Assembly (NCBI RefSeq): GCF_000315625.1
Contig: NW_005434670.1
Location: forward strand, 281,898-345,897
Direction: 5' to 3'
Length of the DNA stretch: 64,000 bases
From: Guillardia theta CCMP2712
Lineage: Eukaryota; Cryptophyceae; Pyrenomonadales; Geminigeraceae
Shown here: piece after piece, positions 53,806-64,000 of the stretch
How positions within the stretch are numbered: the stretch's first letter is position 1
Layout: each line of letters begins with the position of its first letter
Notes under the pieces: model-generated
What the model saw: the letters and a program-made list of their open reading frames with translations, nothing else
What the model was told of the DNA's origin: nothing
Databases searched by the model: none
Program-made: the position numbers and the translations under genes

Positions 53806-56800
53806 ATGCAGACACGAATGAGCAGCTTCAGGAGGGACGCGATCACAAAAGAGCTCTTCCTGCTCCTTCTCTTCGCAGGATTCGTCATGGTGGCGAACTC
53901 TGAATGCAGCAGAGGAAGCATGGGCGTCCTGGTGGAAAGTCTCTACTCTGGCGAGTTCGGCCAGTCGGCAAAAGGTGGAGGATACGGCAGACCCCCCACC
54001 CTCGTTGCGACGTCTAGGGCGCTGTTCTTGGCAAGCCTGTATGGCCTCCTGCCGCGCATAAACCAAGAGAAGGCGGCTGAGTTCGTGATGGCGGCCACTG
54101 GTTGGAACCAGCGCAGTGCTGGGCACGAGGAAACAGACGAGGGGGCAAGACCAGTCGCAGGAAGCCTTGAAAAGGTAGAGGATTTCTATGCTGCCATCCT
54201 CTGCTTTCAGTACCTTAACATCCCCTTGCCCGAGCTGGCTGAGTTGTCCTCGTACTTTCGAAGCATGTGGGATGAGAAGAGCAGCCTCTTCGGGCCCTCG
54301 CCGGGACAGCCAGGGGACGTAAAGTCTTCTGCGCTGCTCATGTTGGCTGCCGAGCAGTTCGGGAAGCTGCATGACCTGCAAGCTGAAGCATCGAGAATCC
54401 GGCAGATGCTCAACAACTCCATGGACGCTTCAGGCTCCTGGTTCAGCCTTCCCAAGGAGCATGTGGGAGGGTCAAACGTGATCACAGCCAACTACTATGC
54501 CGTCCTGCTAGCAAGGAAGTGTGCGTTCGAGTTTCAGAACGCAACTGCCATGGCCAACGCTATCGTGAGTTTCCAGCAGCTGGACAAGTCGTTGCCCAAG
54601 TACGGAGGGTTCTACGGCGACCCGTCCAAGAGTTTCATCTCGCTGGAGACAACGGTCTACGGGGTTGCGACCCTTCAATTGCTCTCCATGCAGTCTGCTC
54701 AGCATCAGAGCGGCTCGCAGACAAATCAGACTTCAGACGGCAACTCCTCCGATTACTCCGAACGAGCAAGTAGAGACGTGGGTGCTATCTTGGCCAGGAG
54801 TTTGGACCTCAACGCACTCGTCTGCTTTCTGGGCAAGGCACCCACGGACCTCAAGAGCGCCTTCTTGGTTCACCTGGCCCTCTCTTCAGTCCCTTCCCTC
54901 CTCCTTCACTCCTTTCAGACCGCCATCTCTTACGAGTTCGAGTGCTCTGACAAGCAGCTGCAGCAGACGCTGACTGGGAATGTCCTCCAGGCTGACGCGC
55001 TGTCGGCTTGCCCCTTGTCAGAGATGATGTGGTCAGTACGGGCAGGGAGCAATCAGATCGTTCAAGGGACTTCCATCCGCCCGGAGTTGGCTGTCTCCAC
55101 CTTCCGCGGGCTGCCTCACAGTGGGCTGCAAGTGAGATTGAGTGCTTCATACTTCGGTGGACACAAGGGGGCGACGCAAGTCAAGCTGCTCCAAGACGTT
55201 GACATGCCATGGAATGTTGAAACTCAGAGCTACATCGCAAGGTGAAACTCCCATGTTGCCTCATACCCCGTCCTCAAGATGTCTCTTGCAGTGAACTCGT
55301 GCAAACATCGGATTTTGTGGGAAAGTTGAAGATAGAAATCACGGCAAAAAGCGAAGTTCCTGGCTTGGGTCAAATTTCATTCAGCGTAGAAGACACGAAA
55401 CTTGTATTCGGGTGACGATCGCGCGAGTCTTTGCTGACACTCCTGCTTTCAGATCGGGTATGGCCTCAGCATCTCCTCGCAAGCAATGGCAGACGGAAAA
55501 CAAGTTCCGGTCGGTGGAGATGTGAAGTTAGGGAGCAACTTCAGCGTCGGGCTGGTGATGTTCAATGCAATCAACGGCAACTTCCTGCAAGGGAACTTTC
55601 TCATTAAGTTTCGCGTGCTCGATGCCTCCCTTCTCACCATGGGCATCCAGTGGTTGAACGGTGTACTCGACCTGCCGCTCCTCGTCACTGACAGCACGTG
55701 CAGGAACCAAGAACGAGGATCCGATCCGATTCAACTACTCCTTGAGCAGCGAGGCTCTGCTTCCCTCTGGGAGGCTCCACTTTATCATTGAGATCGTCGA
55801 CCCTGAGAGCGGCCAGGTGTTCTATAAAGTCGGGGAAGGAGACGGTAACGGTAAACTCGCAGGTCCATACCAACACTATGCTGTGGTACAACCTGAAGCA
55901 GCAGATGGTGGCAAGCAACATCACAATCGACAAGAGGAACGCGTCTCTGGGCGACACAGTCACCGTCGAGATGATCCCAGGGATCATGACAGAAGATAAT
56001 CACTTCCGTCCGTTCACTTCCCGAACAGCAAAGCACAGGAAGTTTGTCATGGAGCTCATCTCTCCAACTGAAGATGTTGGGCGCCGCATCGAAGGCGTGC
56101 TGTCCTCAGGAGAAAACATCTCCAAGTACACCTTTGTCCGTAAGGTTGAAACCAACCTCAGGTCGCTGGGGGAGTACAGTGTGACCTTCCGATTTCTCTC
56201 GGCCCATCATGCCGGCACTCCGCAGATGCTGAGGAATTTTTGTGGCTCTGCAGCAGCCGATGAAAACATGTCGGAGGCGATCTGCGAGCATTTGAAGTTC
56301 AACGTGTCGGCCAACCTGCGGGTTGAGATGATCAAGAGCAACCCTGTTGCCGGGGGCACCATCACCTTCGGATCGGAGCTTCTGTTCGCCTTCAAAGTGA
56401 TCGAGACTTCCACTCAGGTTGAGGTGCAGGCGAGTGGTGAAGACGCAGCTCGGGTGCTTCTGTACATCTTTGACTTCTCCGGGGAAATCTGCCAGCATCG
56501 CATCATTGCAGGCTCGAGCAGCGTTGAGCGAGAACGAGTCCCCTTGCCTGCTACCAACGCTTCGGAGGAACACTCGGCAAACTTGAACTCGTCGGGAGTG
56601 CAACGAAGCAACGGAGAGTTCGTCGTGCGATGGACTGTGGGGCCCAACACGGTGTTCGGGAAGCTGATCCTGAGACTCAAGATGCAGGTCAGTGTCTTGT
56701 TCTCACTCGCTCCATCATGAATGAATGACTAGGTGGTGGATGGAGTTGATCAAGACCTGTTGAGCGCGGAGACTGAAGAAGCTTGGAAGTACGAGGTTCA

Positions 56801-58212
56801 TGTCGGGGGGGAAGTGCATGGAACGATCCTCTCTGTCTACACTAGGCAGATCATATCCACCCTCGATCCGATCTCTGACAACCTGCAGTGCAGTCAGCTC
56901 ACCCTGAGCCTGCAACAAGATGCGTTTATGTACGCGATCAGGCTTTACTTGTCGTACTTGGGTGTTGAGTTCAAATACGCTCAGAGTATTCAGGATCACT
57001 CCAACAAATTCTTGGCTCGCATGTCTCCAATTAATGTACCGATCATCGAAAGCATTCGCGTGCAAGTCGCAAACATGCCAGCGAATGCTTCGACTCTGTT
57101 GAGTTTTTTCAAGTCGAGCTCTTCGCCAGTCGTAGTGGATTGGGTTTTACATCGAGGCAGCCTGCTAGCTGCATCTCTGCAGGAAGCTTTTTGCCGGCTA
57201 CTACAACGTATCCAGATCTGGTGGAAGACCTTCAAAGAGCGTGTGGCCAGCGAGCGATGGGCGTTGTTTGTCATCAACTTTCACCTGGAAAGTGAAGGAA
57301 AGAATTTCACTGGTGCCACATTACTCGCAGATTTGAAGGTGAACAACGCAGTATCTTGCTTTCAATGATCTTTGCAGCAGTACCGTCCTACTTTGCAAGC
57401 ACAATGGAAGGGGATACAGGATTTTTCGGAAATCCCTGTGTTGTATGAGAATGATGGGAGGTATCAGGTGAGACTGTTTGAAATCTCTCCGACCTGTGCT
57501 TCGGTCTACACAGCAATCGAGTCCTCACCTTCAATGTGAACAGGTCAGCTTCTCACTCCCCATCGAAGTCGTCCGGTGAGTCTCTGTTGCGACCCCTCGG
57601 ACGGAACGTGACCTTGGCCTCGTGTCTCCCCGGCATCAGGAACGGACACTATCGCATCAACATCCGTCGGCTTGTGGACCTGCAGGCCGAGACGTTGCAG
57701 CTTGAAAGAGTGAGAAAGAAAAAGGATGACGCTGACCTCCTGGCCCTCCGCCGCGGCCTGCCAGTCATCGAGACGGACACCCGGCAGTCAGACCGGCCCA
57801 ACGATCACGAGCAGGTGGATGACAAGGTCAACCCGATCTTTCACATCGTAAGATCTTACACTTGTCCTATCTTGCACTCAACCGGATGTGCAGGACGTCG
57901 TGTACGAAGAAAGTTCGATCTTCTACACGTTATTGACCAAAAGCCAGCGGCTGCATTTGGGTATACTGGTAACATCGTCGACATGTCCCTTGCCTAGTCT
58001 GATTCTCTTGTCGACAGTGTTTCATCTCGATCTACGTTCTCTGCTCCCTCCTCCTCCTCCGAGCCATCATGTCGATATTGAGCATCGCTTCCTTCAAAGG
58101 CTCTCCTAAAACCAGCCACAAGGTTGGAAAGCACAAGAAGAAGAACAGGTTCGCCTCTGCTCCTCCACTGCCTGTCGTTGACTTGAGGACGCAAGGGCGC
58201 GGAGAACTCTGA
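53806..58212 (+). CDS. large type I membrane protein with toroid-like N-terminal domain
   Basis: Exons: 53806-55241, 55292-55403, 55453-55660, 55704-55828, 55863-56687, 56733-57338, 57378-57467, 57514-57573, about 57642-57848, about 57893-57970, and about 58018-58212 (TGA). That is about 1,300 residues. Residues 16-32 are a signal sequence (LFLLLLFAGFVMVANS). The N-terminal about 300 residues are helical pairs, with DFYAAILCFQYLNIP and KYGGFYGDPSKSFISLETTVYG resembling an alpha/alpha toroid as in ribophorin II or prenyltransferase-like proteins. The long middle is beta-rich, with many N-glycosylation sites (NFSV, NYSL, NITI, NASL). One TM helix near the C-terminus (FISIYVLCSLLLLRAIM) is followed by a basic tail (KVGKHKKKNR). 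An OST ribophorin-II relationship is possible but the C-terminal part does not fit well, so I leave it unnamed. Intron 55829-55862 would be only 34 bp. Confidence 0.65.
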
Positions 58213-58404
58213 GCCCTCAAAACGAGATGATCACGGGACCTGCTCCAATTGCAAACAATGAAGAAGATCTGCCCTCTTCAAATATGGAGGCGGGTTCTGA
58301 AGAGATGGACTTGAGTTTGCAAGGAGTCCAAGGTGAAGATTTCTTTTATGCAAGCAACATGTAAATAAAGCACAAGTCTAGTCTATCAAGCATCATATGC
58401 ATTC

Positions 58405-59082
58405 TCACAGGGCTGGATAAAGAGCATCATCTTTCCCAGCCTTTCTCTGCCTTTCCTCATATTTCCTCATGAACAGCTGGCGCTGACTGAGATCTGCGAG
58501 CTCCTCCTCCCTTGCGGACAATTTCATCCGCGCGACTCCAACTTCATCGAGTCCTTTGGCGTTGTCGTCGTTGTGAGTTTGAAGTCCTCTAGAGAAGTTA
58601 TGTATCTGACGAATGTCGGCCTCATATATCCCTCCTTTGGTTCCGCTCATACTCCCTCTCTTCAAGCACAGCACCCAGTCAGCTGGTTTGTTTGCGGCAG
58701 TCTTGCCATCTGGACTATCTCTGCTGCGGCTGAGCTGATAGATCTGACCGGCCTGTAAATGCCGTTTGATCCTCATCAGTTCGTGCTGCCTCTCATCGTC
58801 CAACCCGTAAGTCTTCTGCACCATGTCCTGGCTCTCGTTGGGGTAGAGATACTGGAAGGCCTTGCGGTTTCGTTGGTACTCTTGGCGGATCTTGTCGTAA
58901 GCTCTGTCCACGTCGATACCTGGTTTCAGCCCAAAGGATTTCCTCTTCTTCTCGCTGCTGTTCTCAGAACTTGCCGAGACGTTCTGCATTGCAGGAGCTT
59001 GGAAATTGTGTATCGAAATGCGTTCCTGCTTTCGACGGGCTTCTCCGTTGCACATGTCACAGCAACTTGCACTGTTGCCCAT
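58405..59082 (-). CDS. putatively N-myristoylated charged protein, hypothetical
   Basis: A single-exon frame of 225 codons if started at the second Met (59080-59082). I prefer that start because it exposes MGNSASCCDMC, a good N-myristoylation site followed by likely palmitoylated cysteines, which would tether it to a membrane. The rest is basic and helical (DKIRQEYQRNRKAFQYLYP, LADLSQRQLFMRKYEERQRK) with a central short motif ADWVLCLKRG. No family is recognised. It is convergent with the type I membrane protein gene. Confidence 0.65.
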   Translation of the reverse strand: MGNSASCCDMCNGEARRKQERISIHNFQAPAMQNVSASSENSSEKKRKSFGLKPGIDVDRAYDKIRQEYQRNRKAFQYLYPNESQDMVQKTYGLDDERQHELMRIKRHLQAGQIYQLSRSRDSPDGKTAANKPADWVLCLKRGSMSGTKGGIYEADIRQIHNFSRGLQTHNDDNAKGLDEVGVARMKLSAREEELADLSQRQLFMRKYEERQRKAGKDDALYPAL

Positions 59083-60832
59083 CTTCACTCGATCAAACGC
59101 GTGGAGGAGTCCTCGTCACTGTTGTAGAAGCAGGTTGTAGAGAGCTGATGATTGTTATGGATGACGCAACACCTTTGAGACTCCCACAGATAATATCCTG
59201 CGACCGTGCGATGTGACAACGAAGTAGAAGATGCGAAGCTAGGATGATGCCCAACGATCAATTCATTTCCCCATCCTCAGATTGCGTAAAACTGAATCTT
59301 CAAAGTCAGCACTGAGCAAGAAAAGGAAGCAAGAGAAATAGGTGGGTACAAGAACTCGGAGCATGAAAGCGGCAAATCTCAGTCTAATTCTCAGGATTGC
59401 ACTCTAACATCTTCATCTCATGAGCATGCAGGAGTTCCTTCAAACATGTTTCCGAAAGTTCTTTCTCTTATCACTTGCAGCGCCTCATCGCTCGCATGGC
59501 TGCCGCGCTCCCTTCTCCCCTCTATCCTCCCAACCATCGCACGGAAAGATCCGCATCTCCGACCTCAGTTGGTTCGCCCCCACCCCCACCCCCCACACAG
59601 CGAGCCTCGGAGGGCAATTTGCTGACACTACCCCCGATGCACTGGACCCCTACGGTGTTGCAATGATCGATTATTCAGTTTACCCCTCTCACAAGGGGTA
59701 CAAAGAATTTAAGGGGGGTACCATAATTGCCGGCAGTTCGAGGTACCCCACCCTTCCCTCCTTCTACACTTTTCCGGACCTACTGGCCACCAACTTCTCC
59801 AACCCCCACCCCCCCCTCTAAAGGGATTTTCGGGGTACTGCAGGGCCGCAAGTCTTCCCAACAAGTTGACTACCTTGTGCCATCATCCGAGCCGCCAAGT
59901 TCCGTCGGCCACCCCCACCCCCACCCCCACAACTTTGGCAACATCAATCCCGAGAGGACCCACCCCCAGCTGCCTGAGGCAGGCTGTTGACTTCGAGGCT
60001 GATGACCCGGCAAAGGAGCCTTCTCAAGGCTTCCCCGGCATGAGAGCAGGGTGGGTACCCTTACCCACCCCAGGAATCTCATTGCAGAACTCCGAAAACT
60101 TCACCTCCTTCCATGGCAAGTTCCTTGCGTCATGAAGTGTGAGAGTCCACCGTCCGTCCAAGCCGGACCACCCCCACTACCCCCATCGCTGTTGCCCGCG
60201 GCCACAGATCACGCTGTTCAAAGCCTGGCATCCCGGTCCGGGGGCCGCTCTCGGGTACGTTCTTGGTAGCGGCGGGCGTTGAAGGTTTATTTTTACTCAA
60301 CTTGGCAACGCGTTCCGCCGGTCACCTGTACCGGCGGGTCTCCTGACTGTCCCCGTACTGATTTTTAACTTAACTGAGGAGCCGGGAGTCCGGGTCAAGC
60401 CTCCTCCGAGTCAGTCTACTCTCCTGCCATCCTGTCCTCGTACCGTAGTACTGATTTTTAATCAACTTTGAGTAAGCGGCCGGGCGTGCGGTCACCGTAC
60501 TGGCCACGTGACCGGCAGGCTTACTCTTGAAAGCCGGCCCGGTGCCAGTAAACTCAGCCACGAGTGAAACCCTTTACTCAAAGTTAAGCCTTAAATGAAA
60601 GTTTATTACTCAAAGTTGAGTTAAACTTGAATCAGTACGGGCCACTCACGGTGACTTGAAAGTTGCCAAGATCCTGATCGGACGGAGACGCCGGGTCAGT
60701 GAGTGACTCTCGGGCCTGATTGTCCTCGTACTGATCTTTAACTTAACTTTGAGTAAAGATGTGCTGTCAGTGACGGACCGTCGATCGGACTGAGTTCGGA
60801 AGTTGGTTGGGAGGTTCTCCCGCCAAATTATC
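59083..60832. other. intergenic with paired islands upstream of XRCC1
   Basis: 59083-59560 is unique sequence, the 5' flank of the myristoylated protein. About 59565-60200 is a C-rich GTACCCC-type island with several CCCACCCCCACCCC tracts. About 60200-60800 is a GGCC/GACTC island with repeated TTTAACTTAACT and CTCAAAGTT words, ending about 30 bp before the XRCC1 start codon. No gene is supported. Confidence 0.6.
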
Positions 60833-62005
60833 ATGGCTGTGAGGCTCGTCGATTGCTCGTCCGAGGACGACGGGCATAGAGGCGGCAATGCGCTGCAGCA
60901 GGAGGCATACGTCAAGTGGCTCCTTGCCCGAGGAGTGAACCAAGGCTGCCTCGTGCTCCAGGTGGAGCCGCCGTCCCCGGTTTATGGCATAGAGATCCTA
61001 AACGCGGGAGCGCAATTCGTTGAAGTGCAAGGAAGCGAAGAAGAAGAGGGGGAGGAATGGAGGAGCCTGATGAGAAAGGCACTCATGCGAACGGAACTTG
61101 AATTCAAACAGGAGAAAGGGGTTGACAGGTCTCGAACATTCACATGTGGTGATTCAAAAGCAAGTCTTTTACCTTGCTCCTCGACAAAGAAATGGTGCAG
61201 GTTGAAAGTGACAGTGTCCTGTTTGAGTGAGCTGCTTGAGCCTGACAAGATGATTGGTCTTGCTTCCGTCAAGATTCGGACAGAAGAGCATCAGTCGATC
61301 CCTGCCGTTCCTGCTTCGCCTGACAAGAAACCCATGGAGGCAATGCAGGAGTCGCCATGTAGCGTCGATCAGCACAGCTCAACATTCACGGCAGGAGCGA
61401 CGAACAATGCCGAAACCAGCCGCCATAGTGCAGCTACACCGCAAACAAATCGTGCCCGTGATAGCTCGCGATCAGGAAGCAATTCATCGACGTCTCCAGG
61501 CCAAAATGATCGATCCGTGGGAAAGAATTCGGGTGGGCAGGTAGCGAAGAAAGCAACAGATGCCCTGGACTTGACGCAACCGTCTCAACGAAGCAGCAAA
61601 CAAGCATCGACTGAGGATAGGAAGAACAACAGTGAAGCAGGAAAGAGATTGAAGCCAAATGCCAGTGCAGAGTCAGAGAAGAGTCAAGAACAAGCTGCAA
61701 AATCATCCGCTAAGAGAAGAAAAGAGGGCAAATCTGCGAATATTTTGCCGCTCAATGGAGTATACATCTCAATCAGTGGGATCGAAAACCCAAGCCGAGC
61801 ACAACTAAGAGAACAAGCACTTTCGTTGGGAGCTCGGTATGCTCCGCAGTGGTTGTCGGGTTGCACGCATCTCATATGCGCCTTTCCCAACACGCCGAAG
61901 TACAGGGAAGCGAAGAAGGATGGAGGTGTGGTTGTTGAGGCTTCTTGGTTGAACGATTGTGCACGAGAACAGCGAAAATTGCCAACAAGCAAGTATGAGA
62001 TGTAA
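60833..62005 (+). CDS. XRCC1: XRCC1-like base-excision/single-strand-break repair scaffold
   Basis: XRCC1 is the nuclear scaffold that assembles polymerase, PARP and ligase III at single-strand breaks. This is one intronless frame of 390 codons. The ATG at 60833 is the first one that begins the family N-terminus (MAVRLVDCSSEDDGH). Residues 1-150 match the XRCC1 N-terminal domain: VKWLLARG, VLQVEPP, AQFVEV, WCRLKVTVS and IGLASVKI. Residues about 165-305 are a Ser/Lys/Gln-rich disordered linker with a likely nuclear signal (KRRKEGK). Residues about 308-390 are a BRCT domain: YISISGIENPSRAQLREQAL, LSGCTHLICAFPNTPKY, VVVEASWLNDC, ending PTSKYEM. This matches animal BRCT1, the PARP-binding domain. 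The protein stops there, with no second BRCT as in plants. Confidence 0.93.
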   Translation: MAVRLVDCSSEDDGHRGGNALQQEAYVKWLLARGVNQGCLVLQVEPPSPVYGIEILNAGAQFVEVQGSEEEEGEEWRSLMRKALMRTELEFKQEKGVDRSRTFTCGDSKASLLPCSSTKKWCRLKVTVSCLSELLEPDKMIGLASVKIRTEEHQSIPAVPASPDKKPMEAMQESPCSVDQHSSTFTAGATNNAETSRHSAATPQTNRARDSSRSGSNSSTSPGQNDRSVGKNSGGQVAKKATDALDLTQPSQRSSKQASTEDRKNNSEAGKRLKPNASAESEKSQEQAAKSSAKRRKEGKSANILPLNGVYISISGIENPSRAQLREQALSLGARYAPQWLSGCTHLICAFPNTPKYREAKKDGGVVVEASWLNDCAREQRKLPTSKYEM

Positions 62006-62081
62006 TCACAATCCGACCAGACGGCAGGGTCACCTAATCATAGCCAAAGTACAGAATGTACAAAAGAATTCGTCACAGGGA

Positions 62082-63865
62082 TTAGAGGGAGAGGATAGAC
62101 TCGTCCGCAAGATGCGCCAAGATGTCCCCGATGAGATAAAGAGATCCCGTGCCTGATAAAATCTTTCAGCGTCTTTCCATCCCGCCGGTTGCTCTCACAT
62201 AGAACTTCAAAGGGATATTTTTCGCCCTTGTCTTCCAGGAACGAGCAGGCAGACCGGATCCCCTCCAACGCTTCGGATATGCTCTGAGCGATGGCAACGT
62301 TGGGCATGTCGCTGTCACTCTCGTCCAGGATCTTTTGCTGCTCATCGTCAGAGATCGGTCAAGCATGACGGACCTCCGCGCGTACCTTGATAGCCTCCTT
62401 TGAATGCACCAAATATGCATCTTGACCTAGCTCACTCTCAGCGTCCTCAGCAAAACACTTCCGCCATTCCAGCACGAGCTTCTCCTGCCAAGAGTAGTCC
62501 ACCGCCTTTCCCAAGTGTAAGAACACGGCACAGAGAGTCAAAGCCGGACCTCAGCACTCTTGGCTACTGACGACAATGAGGAGTCGTTGGGTAGGAAGAG
62601 CACAAGGTCAAAGAGGTTTCTCTTCCTGTCTCTGCAAGGGCACGGAGCACTGCAGCTACACTGCCGGTAAGGGCGGACAAGCTTCGCAAGCGGCGAGAGC
62701 AGGTTCTGCGCGATCCTTCCGCCGGTGGTGTTGAACAACAAGATGGTCTTGAAGGGGGCGCATCCTTGAGGCCGAGAGTGGCCGTAGGCTCTCGTCAGCG
62801 CCTCCTCGAACCACAAGCTGCAGCACTTGAGGCTCTCCTGGGTGTGAGCCCCGTCGAGGAAGACTCGCGCCCCCGGCAGGCCAGGGAGACTGTCAAGCAC
62901 CTTCGAAGGGTGTCAGAAGTCTCAGCTGGGAGAGAGACGCAGATAGATGAGAGCTAGTCAATGTGAGGAGAAGGAGAGGGGGAGGAGAGGAAGGGACAAG
63001 AGCTGGGCAATGGAGGGGACGAACGTAGAGGACCTGCGCTCTGCCTGGCCATTTCGTGTTGGCTAGGCTGGTCAACTCTATGTCATGTAGAGGCATCTTG
63101 ACTGGGACCAGGTGGCTCGAAGGAGTCGATTTCTTCGGCTCCCCTTCCTCCGTATTCCACCCGTTTCCGGAAATCGTCGGAGATTGGCCCCAGGGCTGAA
63201 TACGTGGGTCCTGCCACAACTTGCTGCACGCAAATTTCCATTTCGCCACAGAAGCGTCTTGGGTCCAGTCCTCCTGCATGCGAATGGCAAACATGCGGAC
63301 CAGAGCGATGGCTAGAGAGGCGTTCTGCCGCTGGAAAGACCCATGTAGACCGAGGCAGATATTCTCGTACTTGCCGACATCGTAGTCTTCTATCCTCGAA
63401 GCTACATACAGCGGGCATCCAACTGCCGCTGCCGTGTCCTCCAATGCATCTTGCGCTTCAGAATTCTGGTCATAGACAGTGATGGCAGGGACACCTCGCT
63501 TGAAGATCCCTGCCTTCTGCCGCGCGATCTTGTCGAGGGTATCGCCGAGGATAGCAACATGGTCATAGTCGAGCAGCGTTACTCCACAGACAACAGGATG
63601 AGGGAGGACGTTGGTTGAGTCCTTGAGCCCTCCTAGCCCTACCTCGACCACCGCCACGTCCACCTGCTCCTTCTGGAACACGTAGAACCCAAGGACGGTG
63701 AGGAAATGAAAGTAATGGAGGCTGCTGCCGTACGACCCCGACAGAGCCTCGTGTACGTCCCAAAAGTAATCAGAGAACTTTTCCTTGGATAGAACAGCTC
63801 CGTTGATCCTGATTCGCTCCCTCACGTCTATCAGGTGGGGCGAGGTGAAGAGACCCGTCTTCAGC
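62082..63865 (-). CDS. folylpolyglutamate synthase (5' end off the window)
   Basis: FPGS adds glutamates to folates using ATP, keeping them in the cell. Minus-strand exons: 63034-63865, 62550-62889, 62386 to about 62485 or 62505, 62199-62331, and 62082-62152 (TAA). The first visible exon begins LKTGLFTSPHLIDVRERIRING, the usual sequence just after the P-loop, so only the N-terminus and P-loop lie beyond 64000. Other landmarks: VVEVGLGGLKDSTNVL, DHVAILGDTLDKIARQKAGIFK, TKWPGRAQ, FLDGAHTQESL (substrate-binding Asp and His), LLFNTTGGR, and a final TGSLYLIGDILAHL. The splice from codon CTAT to TGSLYLIG removes 46 bp and restores the family ending. Plants and fungi carry both FPGS and dihydrofolate synthase; the long insert and ending fit FPGS. 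The gene is convergent with XRCC1, 76 bp apart. Confidence 0.92.
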
Positions 63866-64000
63866 CTGGAGGTTCAACGACATCAGATTGTCATCTACAG
63901 GAGCACAGGACCAGAATCAAGACACGAGAGCAGCATAAACGTCAAGACATCTTTCAAATCATTCGTTTCCTCCACCCAGTTGCAAGTCAATCTGATATCC
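63866..64000 (-). other. intron of the FPGS gene
   Basis: The sequence to the right of the LKTGLFTS exon begins with a CCTCCAG acceptor (minus strand) and shows no further FPGS coding. I read it as intron running off the window. Confidence 0.6.

Overview
This looks like nuclear DNA of a flagellated, photosynthetic-lineage protist. A cryptophyte such as Guillardia theta is my best guess (inference). Most genes are broken by short GT-AG introns, many only 42-60 bp. Exon joins restore recognisable eukaryotic proteins: the axonemal protein CFAP43, the H/ACA snoRNP protein GAR1, a LAMMER kinase, a UBAC2-like ER protein, a mannose-6-phosphate-receptor-like protein, XRCC1 and folylpolyglutamate synthase. 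I see no bacterial operons, rRNA, tRNA or CRISPR.

Layout. 1-2282: 3' part of CFAP43 (+). 2283-6522: mostly non-coding, with a 249-bp direct repeat, compositional islands and one possible orphan exon. 6523-6969: small membrane-anchored protein. 7738-7893: degenerate tandem repeat. 8176-9829: UBAC2-like gene (-), at least 11 exons. 11280-13063: PH-like/coiled-coil gene (+). 13409-14755: NSUN RNA m5C methyltransferase (+). 15998-19208: secretory double glycosyltransferase (+). 21581-23852: LAMMER kinase (+), convergent with an M6PR-like receptor at 23997-25301 (-). 25780-26676: four-TM protein (+). 27695-31798: intronless CHAT-protease/ankyrin protein (-), whose 3' 996 bp recur in inverted orientation at 33119-34114 behind a different, apparently interrupted gene. 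35244-35831: small secretory or plastid protein. 35878-50962: about 15 kb sacsin-like gene (-) with three HSP90-type ATPase units. 51728-52452: GAR1. 52845-53519: six-TM protein (-). 53806-58212: large type I membrane protein (+). 58405-59082: putatively myristoylated protein (-). 60833-62005: XRCC1 (+), convergent with FPGS (-) at 62082-63865, which runs off the right edge.

The least ordinary parts are: the CHAT-ankyrin gene with its near-perfect inverted duplication; the sacsin-like gene, where two blocks shared by units 1 and 2 are almost identical while the DNA between them has diverged (a gene-conversion pattern), and whose third ATPase has lost its nucleotide-binding residues; and two kinds of intergenic island, one GGCC/GACTC/ACGGT-rich and one GTACCCC/GGGGTA-rich, which recur as pairs and abut gene ends.

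Exon boundaries were worked out by hand from splice sites and reading frame. Most are probably exact, but first exons, the sacsin 3' exons and unusually short introns remain uncertain.
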